Source: Marsupella aquatica
Lineage: Eukaryota > Marchantiophyta
Direction: 5' to 3'
Length of the DNA: 64,000 bases
Assembly (NCBI GenBank): GCA_973895155.1
Contig: OZ316898.1
Span: forward strand, 16,244,001-16,308,000
Shown: positions 46,808 to 57,626 of the stretch, in pieces
How positions within the stretch are numbered: position 1 is the stretch's first letter
Layout of the letters: the number at the start of each line of letters is the position of its first letter
Notes under the pieces: generated by a model
The model's database searches: none
What the model saw: the letters and a program-made list of their open reading frames with translations, nothing else
What the model was told of the DNA's origin: nothing
Position numbers and translations under genes: made by a program

Positions 46808-47938
46808 TTGAGAGACCCAGATGGGATTGGGCATGTGTTCACTGAGGAGACTCTTGCTCAGATTAGGATAGGAGATGATGGGTTACTTTGGGACGTGGAA
46901 AAAGAAAGGTTTAAGGAGATAATTAGTAGACATGGGAAAGCTTTTTCCTTTAATTTAGATGAGATTGGTTGTGTTAACCCGAGAGAGGTAACCCCGATGA
47001 TTATTTTTACAGTACCACATATTCCATGGGATTTGAGACCACTTCCGGTTCCACGAGCTCTGATGCCAAAGATTATGGAATTACTTAAAGAGAAGTTGAA
47101 GGCCAAGATTCTTGAGCGATCTGAAGCCCCATACTCTAATTGGTGGTTTACTGTTAAAAAGAAAAATGGGAAATTGCGTTTCATCCAAGATATGCAACCA
47201 CCTAATAGGGTGACAATTAGGAATGTTGGTATTGGACCGGTTGTAGATGAGTTTGCAGAAGAGTTTGCTGGTAGGGCGATTTACTCGATAGGAGACCTTT
47301 ACTCAAGTTATGATCAATTCCAGTTGTCTGAGTGTAGTCGAGACATAACAACAATGCAGACACCATTGGGATTGGTCAAGATGTGTACCTTGCCTCAAGG
47401 TGCTACAAACTCAGTAGCACACATGCAAAACGCCATGAATATGATTCTGAAACGTTTTATTCCTGACAAGACCCGACCCTTCCTTGATGACATACCTATT
47501 AAAGGATGTTTAGAACTAAAGAAAGATGAGACGGTACGAGAGGATAGAATAAGGAATTTTGTTTGGGATCATATGCAGGATGTTGAGGCAATTTTGCAAC
47601 GCATGATAGAGGCTAGAGTAACGCTTTCAGGAGAGAAATATGCATTTGGGTTAAAAGAAGTAATGGTAGTGGGACAACATTGTGGGACTTATGGACGAAG
47701 TCCTAGTGTAGAGAAAGTCAATGCTATTAGTAAGTTAGGAGATTGTACTTCGCCTACAGAGGTCAGGAGATTTTTAGGAGCTTGTATATTTTATCGTATT
47801 TGGATTCCTCATTTTGCCCATACCGCTGAGCCTTTGTATGAGTTGTTGAGAAAAGGATGCAGGTTTTTCTGGACAGAAAGAAACACGGAGCTTGACGAGA
47901 GCTTGACGAGAGCTTGGAGAGCGCACAAAAAGTGCTAA
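46808..47938 (+). pseudogene. Ty3-type reverse transcriptase fragment, fungal-like
   Basis: Open for 376 codons. RT motifs: VPHIPWDLRPLPVPRAL, then SNWWFTVKKKNGKLRFIQD, MQPPNRVTIRNVGIGPV, IYSIGDLYSSYDQ, SRDITTMQTPLGLVKM, LPQGATNSVAHMQNAM, and a catalytic FLDD in RPFLDDIPIKG; the thumb ends EVRRFLGACIFYRIWIPHF. The phrases 'N-VTIR', 'SRD-T--QTPLG' and 'F-DD-PIKG' are typical of Ty3 elements in basidiomycete and other fungi, and differ strongly from the FIDDF-type RT of elements C and D. No gag, RNase H, integrase or LTR is recognisable next to it. The frame stops at 47936 in the RNase H connection. Its start at 46808 is only the first ATG. Confidence 0.82.
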
Positions 47939-48929
47939 CCTGGGCTCACCTGCGGGCGATTGGACCCATTTTTGAGCAGGGATTGAGGTGCGGATCCCTG
48001 CTGCAATTGTGGATGGAGCAACGAGTGATGGCCTACATTTGATAGAATTCATTGTTGTCTGGTCACACTCGGGGAGGGATTGTTACGGTCAACAGAGGTC
48101 TCTAGCACTCATTAGGGCACACACCTGTGAGGAGGAAGGTCGTTGGGACGTTTGCATTCGTGCTCGCTCTCTTGGCAGGCATTTGAGGTTTAGGAGGGGA
48201 CCGCGGGATTGGGATTTCCTGGCCTATCAAAATCAAGGTTGTGATGGGGAAGGCAGGGAAGGATCGGAGCCGGGACAAGTGGGGACAGGAAACATGAGAC
48301 GGAGCCCATTGGTTCATGACAGAAGTTTGGAGCCTGAGCCTTGAATACCGTTGAGTCGAGTTGGCATTTGCGGATTGCAATAGGGAGAACAGCACTGGAA
48401 GACAGGGAGGAGCAAAAAGGGTATAGGTTCATTGGCACGTGGAAGCACTGGATTAGCAACAAGCATGAAGGAGACGGCTGGAGGAGGATACGTCTGCGGG
48501 AGGACCGGGAGCGGTCGACACCCTGCTATAGTGGATTGCTAATGAAGGGACAATTTGGCTCTTGAGATGGTATGCAAAGTATCGGGATCTGCCTTCGTGC
48601 GATTGAGGTGCTGAACCGCGATCTCGGAGAAATACCCCGAGAGTGTTTCTTTGGAATCATGGTGTAGTAGGTCACTTTGACTGCAGGATTTATCTCAGCG
48701 GTTTTGCGGGTAGCTGAAGGGAGGGGGAGCCGCAAACGGGAAGTGCGGGGCAGGATTAACAGCGGTAAAGACGGGAGGATCTCCCTCCAAGGGATAGAGT
48801 TAACACGGAGAAGGGAGGGCTGGAAATAGAAGCAATGGACCTGAATGAAAAGGGAACGAACGGTGGCAAAGACTCATTGCAAGTTTGGTGAGAACGTGAA
48901 TTACGGAGAGAGAACATCGTCAGGTAAGA
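47939..48929. other. Purine-rich DNA without a supported gene
   Basis: Plus strand is rich in A and G, which opens several frames up to about 120 codons. None shows a family motif. It may be leader or decayed retroelement DNA linking the RT fragment to the ORF1-like frame downstream. Confidence 0.4.
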
Positions 48930-49787
48930 TTGGAGCATTCCTTGCTGCCTTTGATAATATCCCTGGATCCTGCTAATGCTTACTACAAAATAAGGTCTAG
49001 AATGAACATGGAAGAACCTGCGATCGATTACTATGGCTCGGCTGGTCGGAGGATTTCTCGGGGTGGACGCAAGGAGGGAGGGAGAAACTTGAGTCTGACA
49101 AGAGGGTTGTCGGGGAATATGAGTGGAGGGAACGAGCTGGAAGATATTGGCACAAAGCCTGACCAGCTGCATTTGGCGGAGGGTGAGGGCCAGGGAATGG
49201 ATTTTGCTTACTCTGCCCAAGATGCACGCTCTGGGAGAACCAAAATTGGGAGGACGGTACCCAACACAACTTTTCCCTCCTCAGGTCCTTTCAAGGGAAG
49301 GATCAGTGAACAAAACCCTCCCCCTATGCCAGCCGAATCTCCTATGGAGGTGGAGATGGAAGCACCTCGGATATTGAGAGCCTCCTTGCCAACGACAGAT
49401 GCAATTGGGGGTTCTAGGCAGGTGAACGAGAAGGAAGAAGGTGCACAACAGACTGAAGGAGATGCTCAGGAGCCTGCCATTGAGGCGGAGGAATCAGAGG
49501 AGTGCATCAAGATCCTGAGAGGAATAGCGCTCAGATCTAAGGGTAATCTGGATAAGAAACTATATGTGGACTTGGAATGGAATTTTCCAGAAGCAGCGAG
49601 GAATGTGAGGCAGTTATACAACTGCGCGATGTTGTGTTACTTCACAGGGCGTATCCCCCTTCTATCAGTCTTCAAAGAATGGGTGGAAGAGGTGATGACG
49701 ATAAGGGAGAACTGGCCGGTATTATAGATCAAATTTGTAGGGAAGAACTTTTACATGGTGGTATTCGAAAATCCTGACCATCGTGAC
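48930..49787 (+). pseudogene. LINE ORF1-like frame (DUF4283-type), interrupted
   Basis: Low-complexity N-terminus, acidic middle, then a folded C-terminal part: KLYVDLEWNFPEAARNVRQL, LCYFTGRIPLLSVFKEWVEE. An in-frame TAG at 49725-49727 separates it from KFVGKNFYMVVFENPDHRD. The combination '...F...W......F.GKNFY.VVFEN..D' recalls the DUF4283 RNA-binding-like domain common in plant LINE ORF1 proteins. The likely start is the ATG at 49004. At 49788 the sequence is cut by LTR B, whose expected 5-bp target duplication is GTGAC (49783-49787). Confidence 0.5.
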
Positions 49788-52700
49788 TGTGGTGCGTCCC
49801 ATGGCTCCCCAAACCCAACAAAACCCCCCGCACAAGCCGATTCCTGCAGGTTTCATGCTCGGCGAGGCCGTTTCCGCGGCTTAGCGGCATGGGACGCTGC
49901 TAACCTCCTTCTACTACTTCTATTAACATTTTACACACATATACTGGACAGATCCTTCATCGGGTCATGAGATATGCAGTCGGCCTAATCTAGGCCTTCT
50001 GTTGTCTTTCCCTCCTGTTGGTTAGGTATATTTGGATTCCGCCGCCAGAATGATCCCCAATTGGTTTGGTTAAGCCGCTAAGACCTCTCTCAGCTCGACA
50101 CATCCAACTCTTACTCCCTTGCTTACTTCCCTTCTACTTGTTGATGTGGGCACTCTTCACACAAGTTAATGCAACACACAAATAGCAAAATGACTCCTTC
50201 TGACTGAGTTATACCATGCACTTGCAATACAAACAGTACATCTCATACACAAGCTCTGCGAACTAAGCCGTGAGGCCAACTCTATTCAGTTCTTAGGTAT
50301 GAGGAAACATGAATATACACAAGGGTCACTGTATAACTAACCGAGAGCTTCTCTTACTACTTGATCTCAGCCCTGCTGGTGCAACTAAAAACTTGCTAAA
50401 GAAGAGACCCTAAACTCCCCGCAGCCCAGGTACTTATCCTGGTTGTGGATCCGCCTGATTCCTTGCAGCGTAAGCCTAATCTACCTACTGTAATCTACCT
50501 AACTGTAATCTACCTATGTACAACGAGGCAGGAGCACAAGTGTCGCCCTCACCCGTGGATCCAAAATCCCACTAATCTAAGTGTCAGGGCCGTCTCCTGG
50601 TCCTGATCATAAGTCTAAACTTGGAGATTAGCGCCCGCCCTGCCCACTCACGCCTCCTACCTCCATGTCCGCCCTCCCTAAAAGAGACGGCGCCCTTACA
50701 CCATCACGACACCGGTGGCTGGTCCTCAATGGACGCCCCCAACGCTTCCTCCGTAGCCATTGCCGTTGGTCCGTCCTTTGACAGATTACCTACCCTTGAC
50801 CGAGTCAACTCTTCATCGGCCTGACTGGGTCCACCCTCGGCTTCCGCCTCAGCATCGGTCACCGCCCCCGATACGGCTACGGCCTCCCCGGCATGTTCTA
50901 GTGGAGGATCCAGTACCTCGACAGCATTACTGGTTCTCCCGGCCTCGGCCTTGCCATCTCCACTTCCTAGGACTGGTGGATCCACCGCCGTGCCGATGTC
51001 GGAGATTGGTGTCGGGTTTATCTTCTCGGTCACAATGGCTTGAGAAGCCGTATAACTCCCAGACCTAAAAGGTTTCCGTTTCTTCTTCTTCCCTATTTTG
51101 ACAGCCGGTTCCTTCCCCTTGCCACTTACCTCCGGCACCGGGGTGAGTGTTTTGGCTTGTCCTGTGGCCAATACTACCCCTGGTAACTGGGTTGCCCCAA
51201 TTGGAGTTGGACCTGATGAAGCCAAGCATTTAAATACTGCGGCTTGTGTCTTCAGCCGCTCCGTTTGGTTGTCGGCCCGCCGTTGTAGGTTCTCCATCTT
51301 CCTCGTGATTTCCTCCAACTCCTCCTGGGTCTCGTCCAGGTCCTTGCGCGCCTCCTCCAGCTCCTTATTGGCTTCCTCCAATTCTTTCTTTAAGGTAGCT
51401 CTCTCCTCCTGGGTTTCTCTTAGCTCCTTGTCGAGCTCTGCTACGACCACAGACTCCATCTTATTCATCTTGGCATAAGTCTGGTCGAGCTGGTCGTCCT
51501 TTTCATGCAGGTCGGCCTTGAAGTTGGCCGTCAGGGATGCAAGCTCTTGCTGCAGTGCAATAATCCATTGATAGGATTTCCCTAACTCTGCTTCCTTCTG
51601 CTCAAGGGCTCCGCGGATATCTTCGAGCTCTCCTTTCAACGCCCTCTCCCTTCTATGGTTCTTCGCCATGGCCCGATTGTTGGTTGCTAAGTGGGCATCC
51701 TCTGCATCCCTTAGCTCCCGCCTCCATTTCTCTCTTTTCTTGACTACGCCGGCCAACTCTCCTTGGGTCCGAGTCAGTTTATCTTTGATAATCTGATTAT
51801 CAGACTGAGCGGTATCCAACTGCCCCTGCATGATGTTTAGCTCATGCCACTTAATTCGCAGCTCATCTTGGGCTTTCTTGGCCACCTGCAGGACTTCCGC
51901 CTCGGCTTCCTTCTCCCTAAGCCGTCGGATGACCTCATCCTTCTTGCTTCTCTCCAAAGCCACCGCTTCTTCTAATCGGTGCTTTTCCAACATCTCCCTC
52001 TGGAAAAAGGGTCCTTGCTCTAACTCCTCCCCAAAGATGCTGAGCGCCAGGTCCCCACACATCTCCCCGTACTCCATGGCTCTATCCTCAGCATAGGTGG
52101 AGTAACTAGAAGTCATCGGCATCAACCACCGCGGCCTCTGCTCCCAAGCCGCCTTGTGGATTTCTTCTACGGTGGCAAGAGGGTTGCTTCTTGTTTTGGC
52201 AAGCCGCCTGATGTCCTCCGGCCAATCTCCTCCTGGTAAATCTTTCTCCCTAGCCAGGGCTGCTTTCTCTTCCTCCCTAAGTCGCTCCTAAAATTCTTGT
52301 GCCGTCTGCTTTATGCCGTCAAAGCTTGGGGGAGCAATCTTTGGTGGGGGAGACTCGGGGCTACTCTGCTGGGTGGGGTCCCCTCAAACTACTCTTGGAA
52401 GCGTGTGGATAAATCGACCACAGGTCCTTACTCCTGGAACATGATGATCCGACCCATAGCCGGAGTTATCATTGCTATAGTCCTCCACCGCCTCCTCCAC
52501 TACTTGGACTCCCGGCTTCTCCCTTTGTTCCCCTGGTCCTATCGTGAAAACGGCCTTACAGATCATGGGCTTTGGTTCTGGTTTCCAGGCTATCGTCTCC
52601 CTCTGCTCTTCGCGGGAAGGAGCCTTAGGTTGCTCTGCCTCTGATTCGGGGCTTGAGACTCCCACGTACATTCGCACTCCCGACTTGTGTTCCGGCCTAA

Positions 52701-52966
52701 ATCTCTCCTTGGTTCCGGTAAAGGGGTCTTCCCTTCTGAGTCGGCTTAGGCCGACCTCTGGGGCAGCGTCTTGTATCGGTGCCGTTGTCGTTGCCGTTGC
52801 TGGAACCGGTGCCATTCTCTTTTCCTTCTCCAGCAATTTCAGCAGATTTTGCATGCCTGGTTGCTGGATCGGCAAGTCTTCTTTCCTTGGCCTAAACACC
52901 TGCTCGATCGTCGGACTGTCGGGCTGGTTGGGCTTCTCTGGTGCCAGCCCCTGCTCCGGAACCTCC
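49788..52966 (-). mobile_element. LTR B, sense 3' part; 5' part displaced by element C
   Basis: Sense end GCACCACA at 49788 abuts the LINE-like frame. Going upstream in sense it has the family LTR 3' region (49788-50700), then the LTR-ORF, until element C cuts it at 52967. The rest is expected beyond 64000. It is a diverged subfamily: its ORF has an extra segment (QRETIAWKPEPKPM) not in C or A. Confidence 0.85.
50704..52966 (-). pseudogene. LTR-ORF of LTR B, subfamily variant, partial
   Basis: From the PDSPTIEQVFRPRKEDL region to the end (EDQPPVS). One frame, with TGA at 52384-52386 (a CGA codon elsewhere) and TAG at 52288-52290 (CAG elsewhere). It includes the acidic SSPESEAEQ block, the YGSDHHVPGVRTCGRFIHTLP box, a long coiled coil (about 50,980-52,000) and KKKKRKPFRSGS. 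The coiled coil aligns with A and C with no frameshift, although the subfamilies differ at many residues. Confidence 0.82.
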
Positions 52967-55900
52967 TGTGGTGCGTCCCATGGCTCCCTAAACCCAAGAA
53001 ACCCCCCAGCTCAAGCCGATTCCCGCAGGTTTCGTGCTTGGCGAGGCCGTTTCCGCGGCTTAGCGGCATGGGACGCTGCTAACCTTCTACTACTACTATT
53101 AACATTTTACACACATATACTGGACAGATCCTTCATCGGGTCATGAGATACGTAGCCGGCCTAATATAGGCCTTCCCCTGTCTTCCCCTGTCTTCCCCTC
53201 CGTCTTGTTAGGTATGTTTGGATTCCGCCGCCGGAATGATCCCCAATAGGCTTGGTTAAGCCGCTAAGACCTCTCTTAGCTCGACACATCCAACTCTCAC
53301 TCCCCTGCTTACTTTCCTTCCTTCTGTTGATGTGGGCACTCTTCACACAAGTTAATGCAACACACAAATAGCAAAATGACTCATTCTGACTGAGTCATAC
53401 CATGCACTTGCCATACAAACAGTACATCTCATACACAAGTTCTGCGAACTAAGCCGTGAGGCCAACTCTATTCAGCTCTTAGGCATGAGGAAACATGAAT
53501 ATACACAAGGGTCACTGTATGACTAACCGAGAGCTTCTCGTACTACTTGATCCCAGCCCGGCTGGTGCAAACTAAAAACTTGCTAAAGAAGAGGCCCTGA
53601 GCTCCCCGCTGCCCAGGTACTTATCCTGGTAGTGGATTTGCCATTCTTTGCATCGTAAGCCTAATCTACTTAACAGTAATCTACTTGCCCGAATCTACCT
53701 ACGTACAGCAAGGCAGGAGCACAAGTGTTGCTCCTACCAGTGGGACCGCAATCCCACTAAGCTAAGTGTCAGGGCCGCTCCTGGTTCTGATCCTAATCCT
53801 AAATGTGGAGATCCGCGCCCGCCCTGCCCACTCACGCCTCCTCCCTCCACGTCCGCCCTCCCTAAAAGGAACGGCGCCCTTGCACCGTCACGACACCGGT
53901 GGTGGATCCTTAATGGACGCCCCCAACGCTTCCTCCTCAGCCACTGCCGTAGGCTCATTCCCTGACAGATTACCTGCCCTTGACTGAGTCAACTCTCCAT
54001 CGGCCTGACTGGGTCCACCATCGGCGTCGGCATCGGCTCGAGAATCGGTTACGGCCTCAGCCTCGGCTACGGTCTCCCCGGCCTCCTCAAGAGGCGGATC
54101 TGGAATACTGGCCTCCTTACTGAGTAGTTCGGCTTGGGCCGCACCATCCCTACCTGTGATCATAGCGGGATCTATTGCCGTATTCATGTCGGAGGATGGT
54201 GCTGGTTCTACCTCTTTGGTCACCACGGCTTGTGGAGTCGGATTACTCCTTGACCCTGAAGGTTTCCGCTTTTTCTTCTTTTCTGGTTCGGCAGCTGGTC
54301 CCTTCCCCTTCCCACTTACCTCCGGCACTGGTGCAGTTGGCGCGGCTTTTTCTTCGGCCAGTACCACTCCTGGTAACTTGGTTGCCCCAATTGGAGTTGG
54401 GCCTGATGAAGACAAGCACCTAAATACTGCGGCTTGTTTCTTCAACCGCTCCGTTTGGTTGTCGGCCCGCCGCTGGAGGTTCTCCATCTTCCTCGTGATT
54501 TCCTCCAACTCCTCCTGGGTCTCATCCAGGTCCTTGCGTGCCTCCTCTAGTTCCTTCTGGGCTTCCTCCCGTTCTTGTTTCAAGGTAGTCCTCTCCTCCT
54601 GGGTTGCTTTTAGCTCCTTGTCGAGCTCTGCAATGATGACAGACTCCATCTGGTTCATCTTGGCGTAAGTCTGTTCGAGCATCTCGTCCTTCTCCCTTAG
54701 GTCGGCCTTGAAGCTGGCCGTCAGGGACGCAAGCTCCTGCTGCAGCGCCATAATCCCTTGATAGGATTTCCCTAACTCGGCCTCCTTCTGCTCAAGGGCT
54801 CCGCGGATTTTCTCGAGCTCCCCTTTCAACGCCCATTCCTTTCTTTGGGTCTCCGCCATGGCCCGGCTGTTGGCTGTTATGTGGGCCTCCTCTGTATTCT
54901 TCAGCTCTTGCTTCCACTTCTCCCTCTCTTTGATCGTGTCGGCCAACTCTTCCTGCGTCTGAGTCAGTTTATCCTTGATATTCTGATTATCAGCCTGCGC
55001 GGTGTCCAACTGCCCCTGCATGATGTTCAGCTCATGTCGTTTAATCCGTAGTTCATCTTGGGCTTTCTTGGCCGCCCTTAGATCTTCCATCTCGGCTTCC
55101 ATCCTCCTAAGCCGCCGAATGACCTCGTCCTTCTTGCTTCTCTCTAAAGCCACCGCTTCTTCTAATTGGTGCTTCTCCAACTGCTCCCTATGGAAAAAGG
55201 GTCCTACTTCCAACTCCTCTCCAAAGATGCCAAGCGCAAGTTCCCCACACATCTCACCATACTCCATGGCTCTATTCTTAGCGTAGGTGGAGTAAGTAGA
55301 CATCGCCCATCGCGGCCTCTGCTCCCAAGCCGTCCTGCGGATCTCTTCAATCGTGGCTAGAGGTTTGCTTCCTTTTTTGGCTAGCCGCCTGATGTCCTCC
55401 GGCCAATCTCCTCCTGGTAAATCCTTTTCCTTAGCCAGGGCGGCCTCCTCCTCCTGCTTGATTCGCTCCTGAAATTCCTGCACCGTCTGTTTTATGCCGT
55501 CGAAGCTCGGGGGAGCAACATCTGGTGGGGGAGACTCAGGGCTACTCTGCTGGTTGGGGTCCCCTCGCACTACCCTTGGAAGTGTGGGGACAAACCGGCC
55601 ACAGGTCCTTACTCCTAGAACGTGATGGTCCGACCCATAGCCGGAATTATCATGGCTGCAGTCCTCCACTGCCTCCTCTACCTCTTGGACGTCCGGCTTC
55701 TCCCTCTCCTCTTCGTCGGTAGGAGCTTCAGGCAATTCTGCCTCAGATTCGGAGCTTGAGGTTCCCACGTACATTCGAACACCTGGCTTGGATTCCGGCC
55801 TGATTCTCTCCTTGTCTCCAGCAAAGGGGTTTTCTCTTGTGAGCCGGTGTAGGCCTACCTCTGTAGTAGTGTCCTGCATTGTTGCCGTTGCCGTTGTTGT

Positions 55901-57626
55901 TGCCGATGCCGATTTCTTTTCTTTCTTCAGTAGTTTCAGCAGACTCTGCATGCCTGGTTGCTGCATCGGCAAGTCTTCCTTCCTGGGCCTAAACACCTGC
56001 TCGATCGTAGGACTAACAGGTGGTTGAGGCTTCTCAGCCAACGGCCTCGGCGTTGGAGCTTCCTCGGGTGCCCTTACCTGCAGGGGAAGTACCGGGGCAA
56101 AAGTCTGACCTCTGGCATACCGGCACAACAGCGGCATGTGATAGCCCAGCCGCGACACGCTCCCCATGCCGATTACCTGCTGCTCCTCCTTTAAGATCTT
56201 CTTCAATTGGTTGAGGAGGTACCCGTTGTAGTCCCGGCTTGGGTCTGGCCTTTCTGCCAGATAGACCTGTGCCTTGCCGATCTCTGCCCTCGGCAAGTTA
56301 CAATGCATGGTCACCCGCAAGAAGTCGATCATCTCTCCTATGTGCGGGTTGGTGCAGGTGTTCCGGAAGAAGCCATTCTTCGTTGATGGCCCGGGGAACG
56401 ACCGGAACTCCTTGTCAGGCAAGGTCTTCCTGGTATCAACTTTGGTCTTATTGCCTATCGGCAGGCCAAACACTTCGGCAATTACCTTGGGAGTAAGATA
56501 GAAATCCTTCCCATATATCCTCGTGCAATTGGTCTCGGGTTCCCATGACCCCACGAATTCTAATAGGTCTGACTCCGGTACCTCCGGCTTCAGCCATGGT
56601 AATCTTACAAAGGCCTCCAAGCCGGATCCGGCCATGAAGCCTTGGTATCTCTTGGTCCGCATGGCCGTAAAGCATGCATCCTCCTCCCGTGCAAAATGTA
56701 GTTGCACCTCCACCGGTAGGGTTGCCGCCCAGCCTTTCCAGGTGTCATCCCTGGTTGGAATGGCCTTGATGGGATCGACCTCCTCCTCTTCGGCTTCTCC
56801 CTGCCTCCTGCTCTGCTGCTCGGCTGGCTTCTTTGGTGCCGCCGACCTCGTTCTTTTTGCCGGGGTGGCTTCATCGTTGACGGCTCCCTTCCTCTTCATC
56901 TCTGCTGCCGTGGAGGTTTCTCCTAGCACCGTTGCCTGGGTCCACCTTTCCGTGCTACCCTTTAATTCCTAGTGTATGTCGTTGCAGTTCTTGATGGCCT
57001 CTCGGATGCCGACGACGCTGTCTTTGCAAAACAGAAGATCGTCGAGTTGATTGGAAGTAGGCGTCCACAGGAACTCGTCCTTGATGAGTTCGCCTCCTAA
57101 GAAAGCCGTCTTTTGCAGCTCCCACAATCGAGCGAGCTCCTGCCATTCTCGAGTTGCCCTTTCTGATTCCTCGTCCTCGTAAGTCTTGATGTACTCAGTT
57201 GCCCATTCGAACAGGCATCCCCAGAAATGTGCCGCTTGATTGACGTTGCTCATACCCTCCTTAGGTCGATCGTCGGTATCTACTCTCTCCCCGAGTGCTT
57301 GCCTAAGCAGCTGACAGTAGTTGGCCTCCCGTAGTCGTCTGCCTAGTTCGTGCTCGCAAATGAGCCACCATCTCCTGCAAGCGCTCCTTACCCCTCCCCT
57401 CTGCCGGTCCTTCTTCCCGTTGATCCTTCCTAGCCGCCGACGCTTAACGCGCCCTAACCCTAATCGGGTTTTCACCCTCAGCCTTACCTCCGGCCTCTGC
57501 CCGGGTTCCATGGTTGCCCCTAATTGTTTATATTTTCCTTGTTTTGTCCATATACTAAGGTGTTCCTAGGGTGCCTTCCTGCTTTACCCACTTAACCGGC
57601 CGAGTGATTCCTGTCTAGGCATCACA
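52967..57626 (-). mobile_element. 3' LTR of element C, complete, 4660 bp
   Basis: Sense TGTGATGCCTAGAC at 57626 to CGCACCACA at 52967. Directly preceded in sense by a PPT. The terminal 150 bp are identical to the visible part of the 5' LTR (63851-64000), which suggests a recent insertion. It interrupts LTR B; CCTCC at 52962-52966 is the predicted target duplication. Contains the LTR-ORF at 53888-57511. Confidence 0.9.
53888..57511 (-). pseudogene. LTR-ORF of element C, 1208 codons, one nonsense codon
   Basis: ATG at 57511 (MEPGQRPEV) to TGA at 53888, all in one frame. The only break is TAG at 56969-56971, where copy A has the W of HWELKG; a stretch of 1,013 codons is open from the ATG at 56929. 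Domains as in copy A: helical N-terminal part, NLS-like KRTRSAAPKK, globular domain (HFAREEDACF to RYARG), Pro-rich linker, acidic block, coiled coil, KKKKRKPSGS, Ala/Glu tail. Because it lies in the LTR it is present twice per element. In genomic RNA it would follow pol. Alternatives considered: env (no membrane segment) or captured host gene (no introns seen). Function unknown. Confidence 0.85.

Noticed and set aside
46808-47938. Fungal contamination as the source of the RT fragment
   Set aside because: It is a fragment flanked by plant-type retroelement relics in continuous sequence; not excluded, but less likely than an integrated lineage.
53888-57511. LTR-ORF as an envelope gene
   Set aside because: Env position in the RNA fits, but there is no signal peptide, membrane segment or cysteine pattern; it looks nuclear or cytosolic with a coiled coil.
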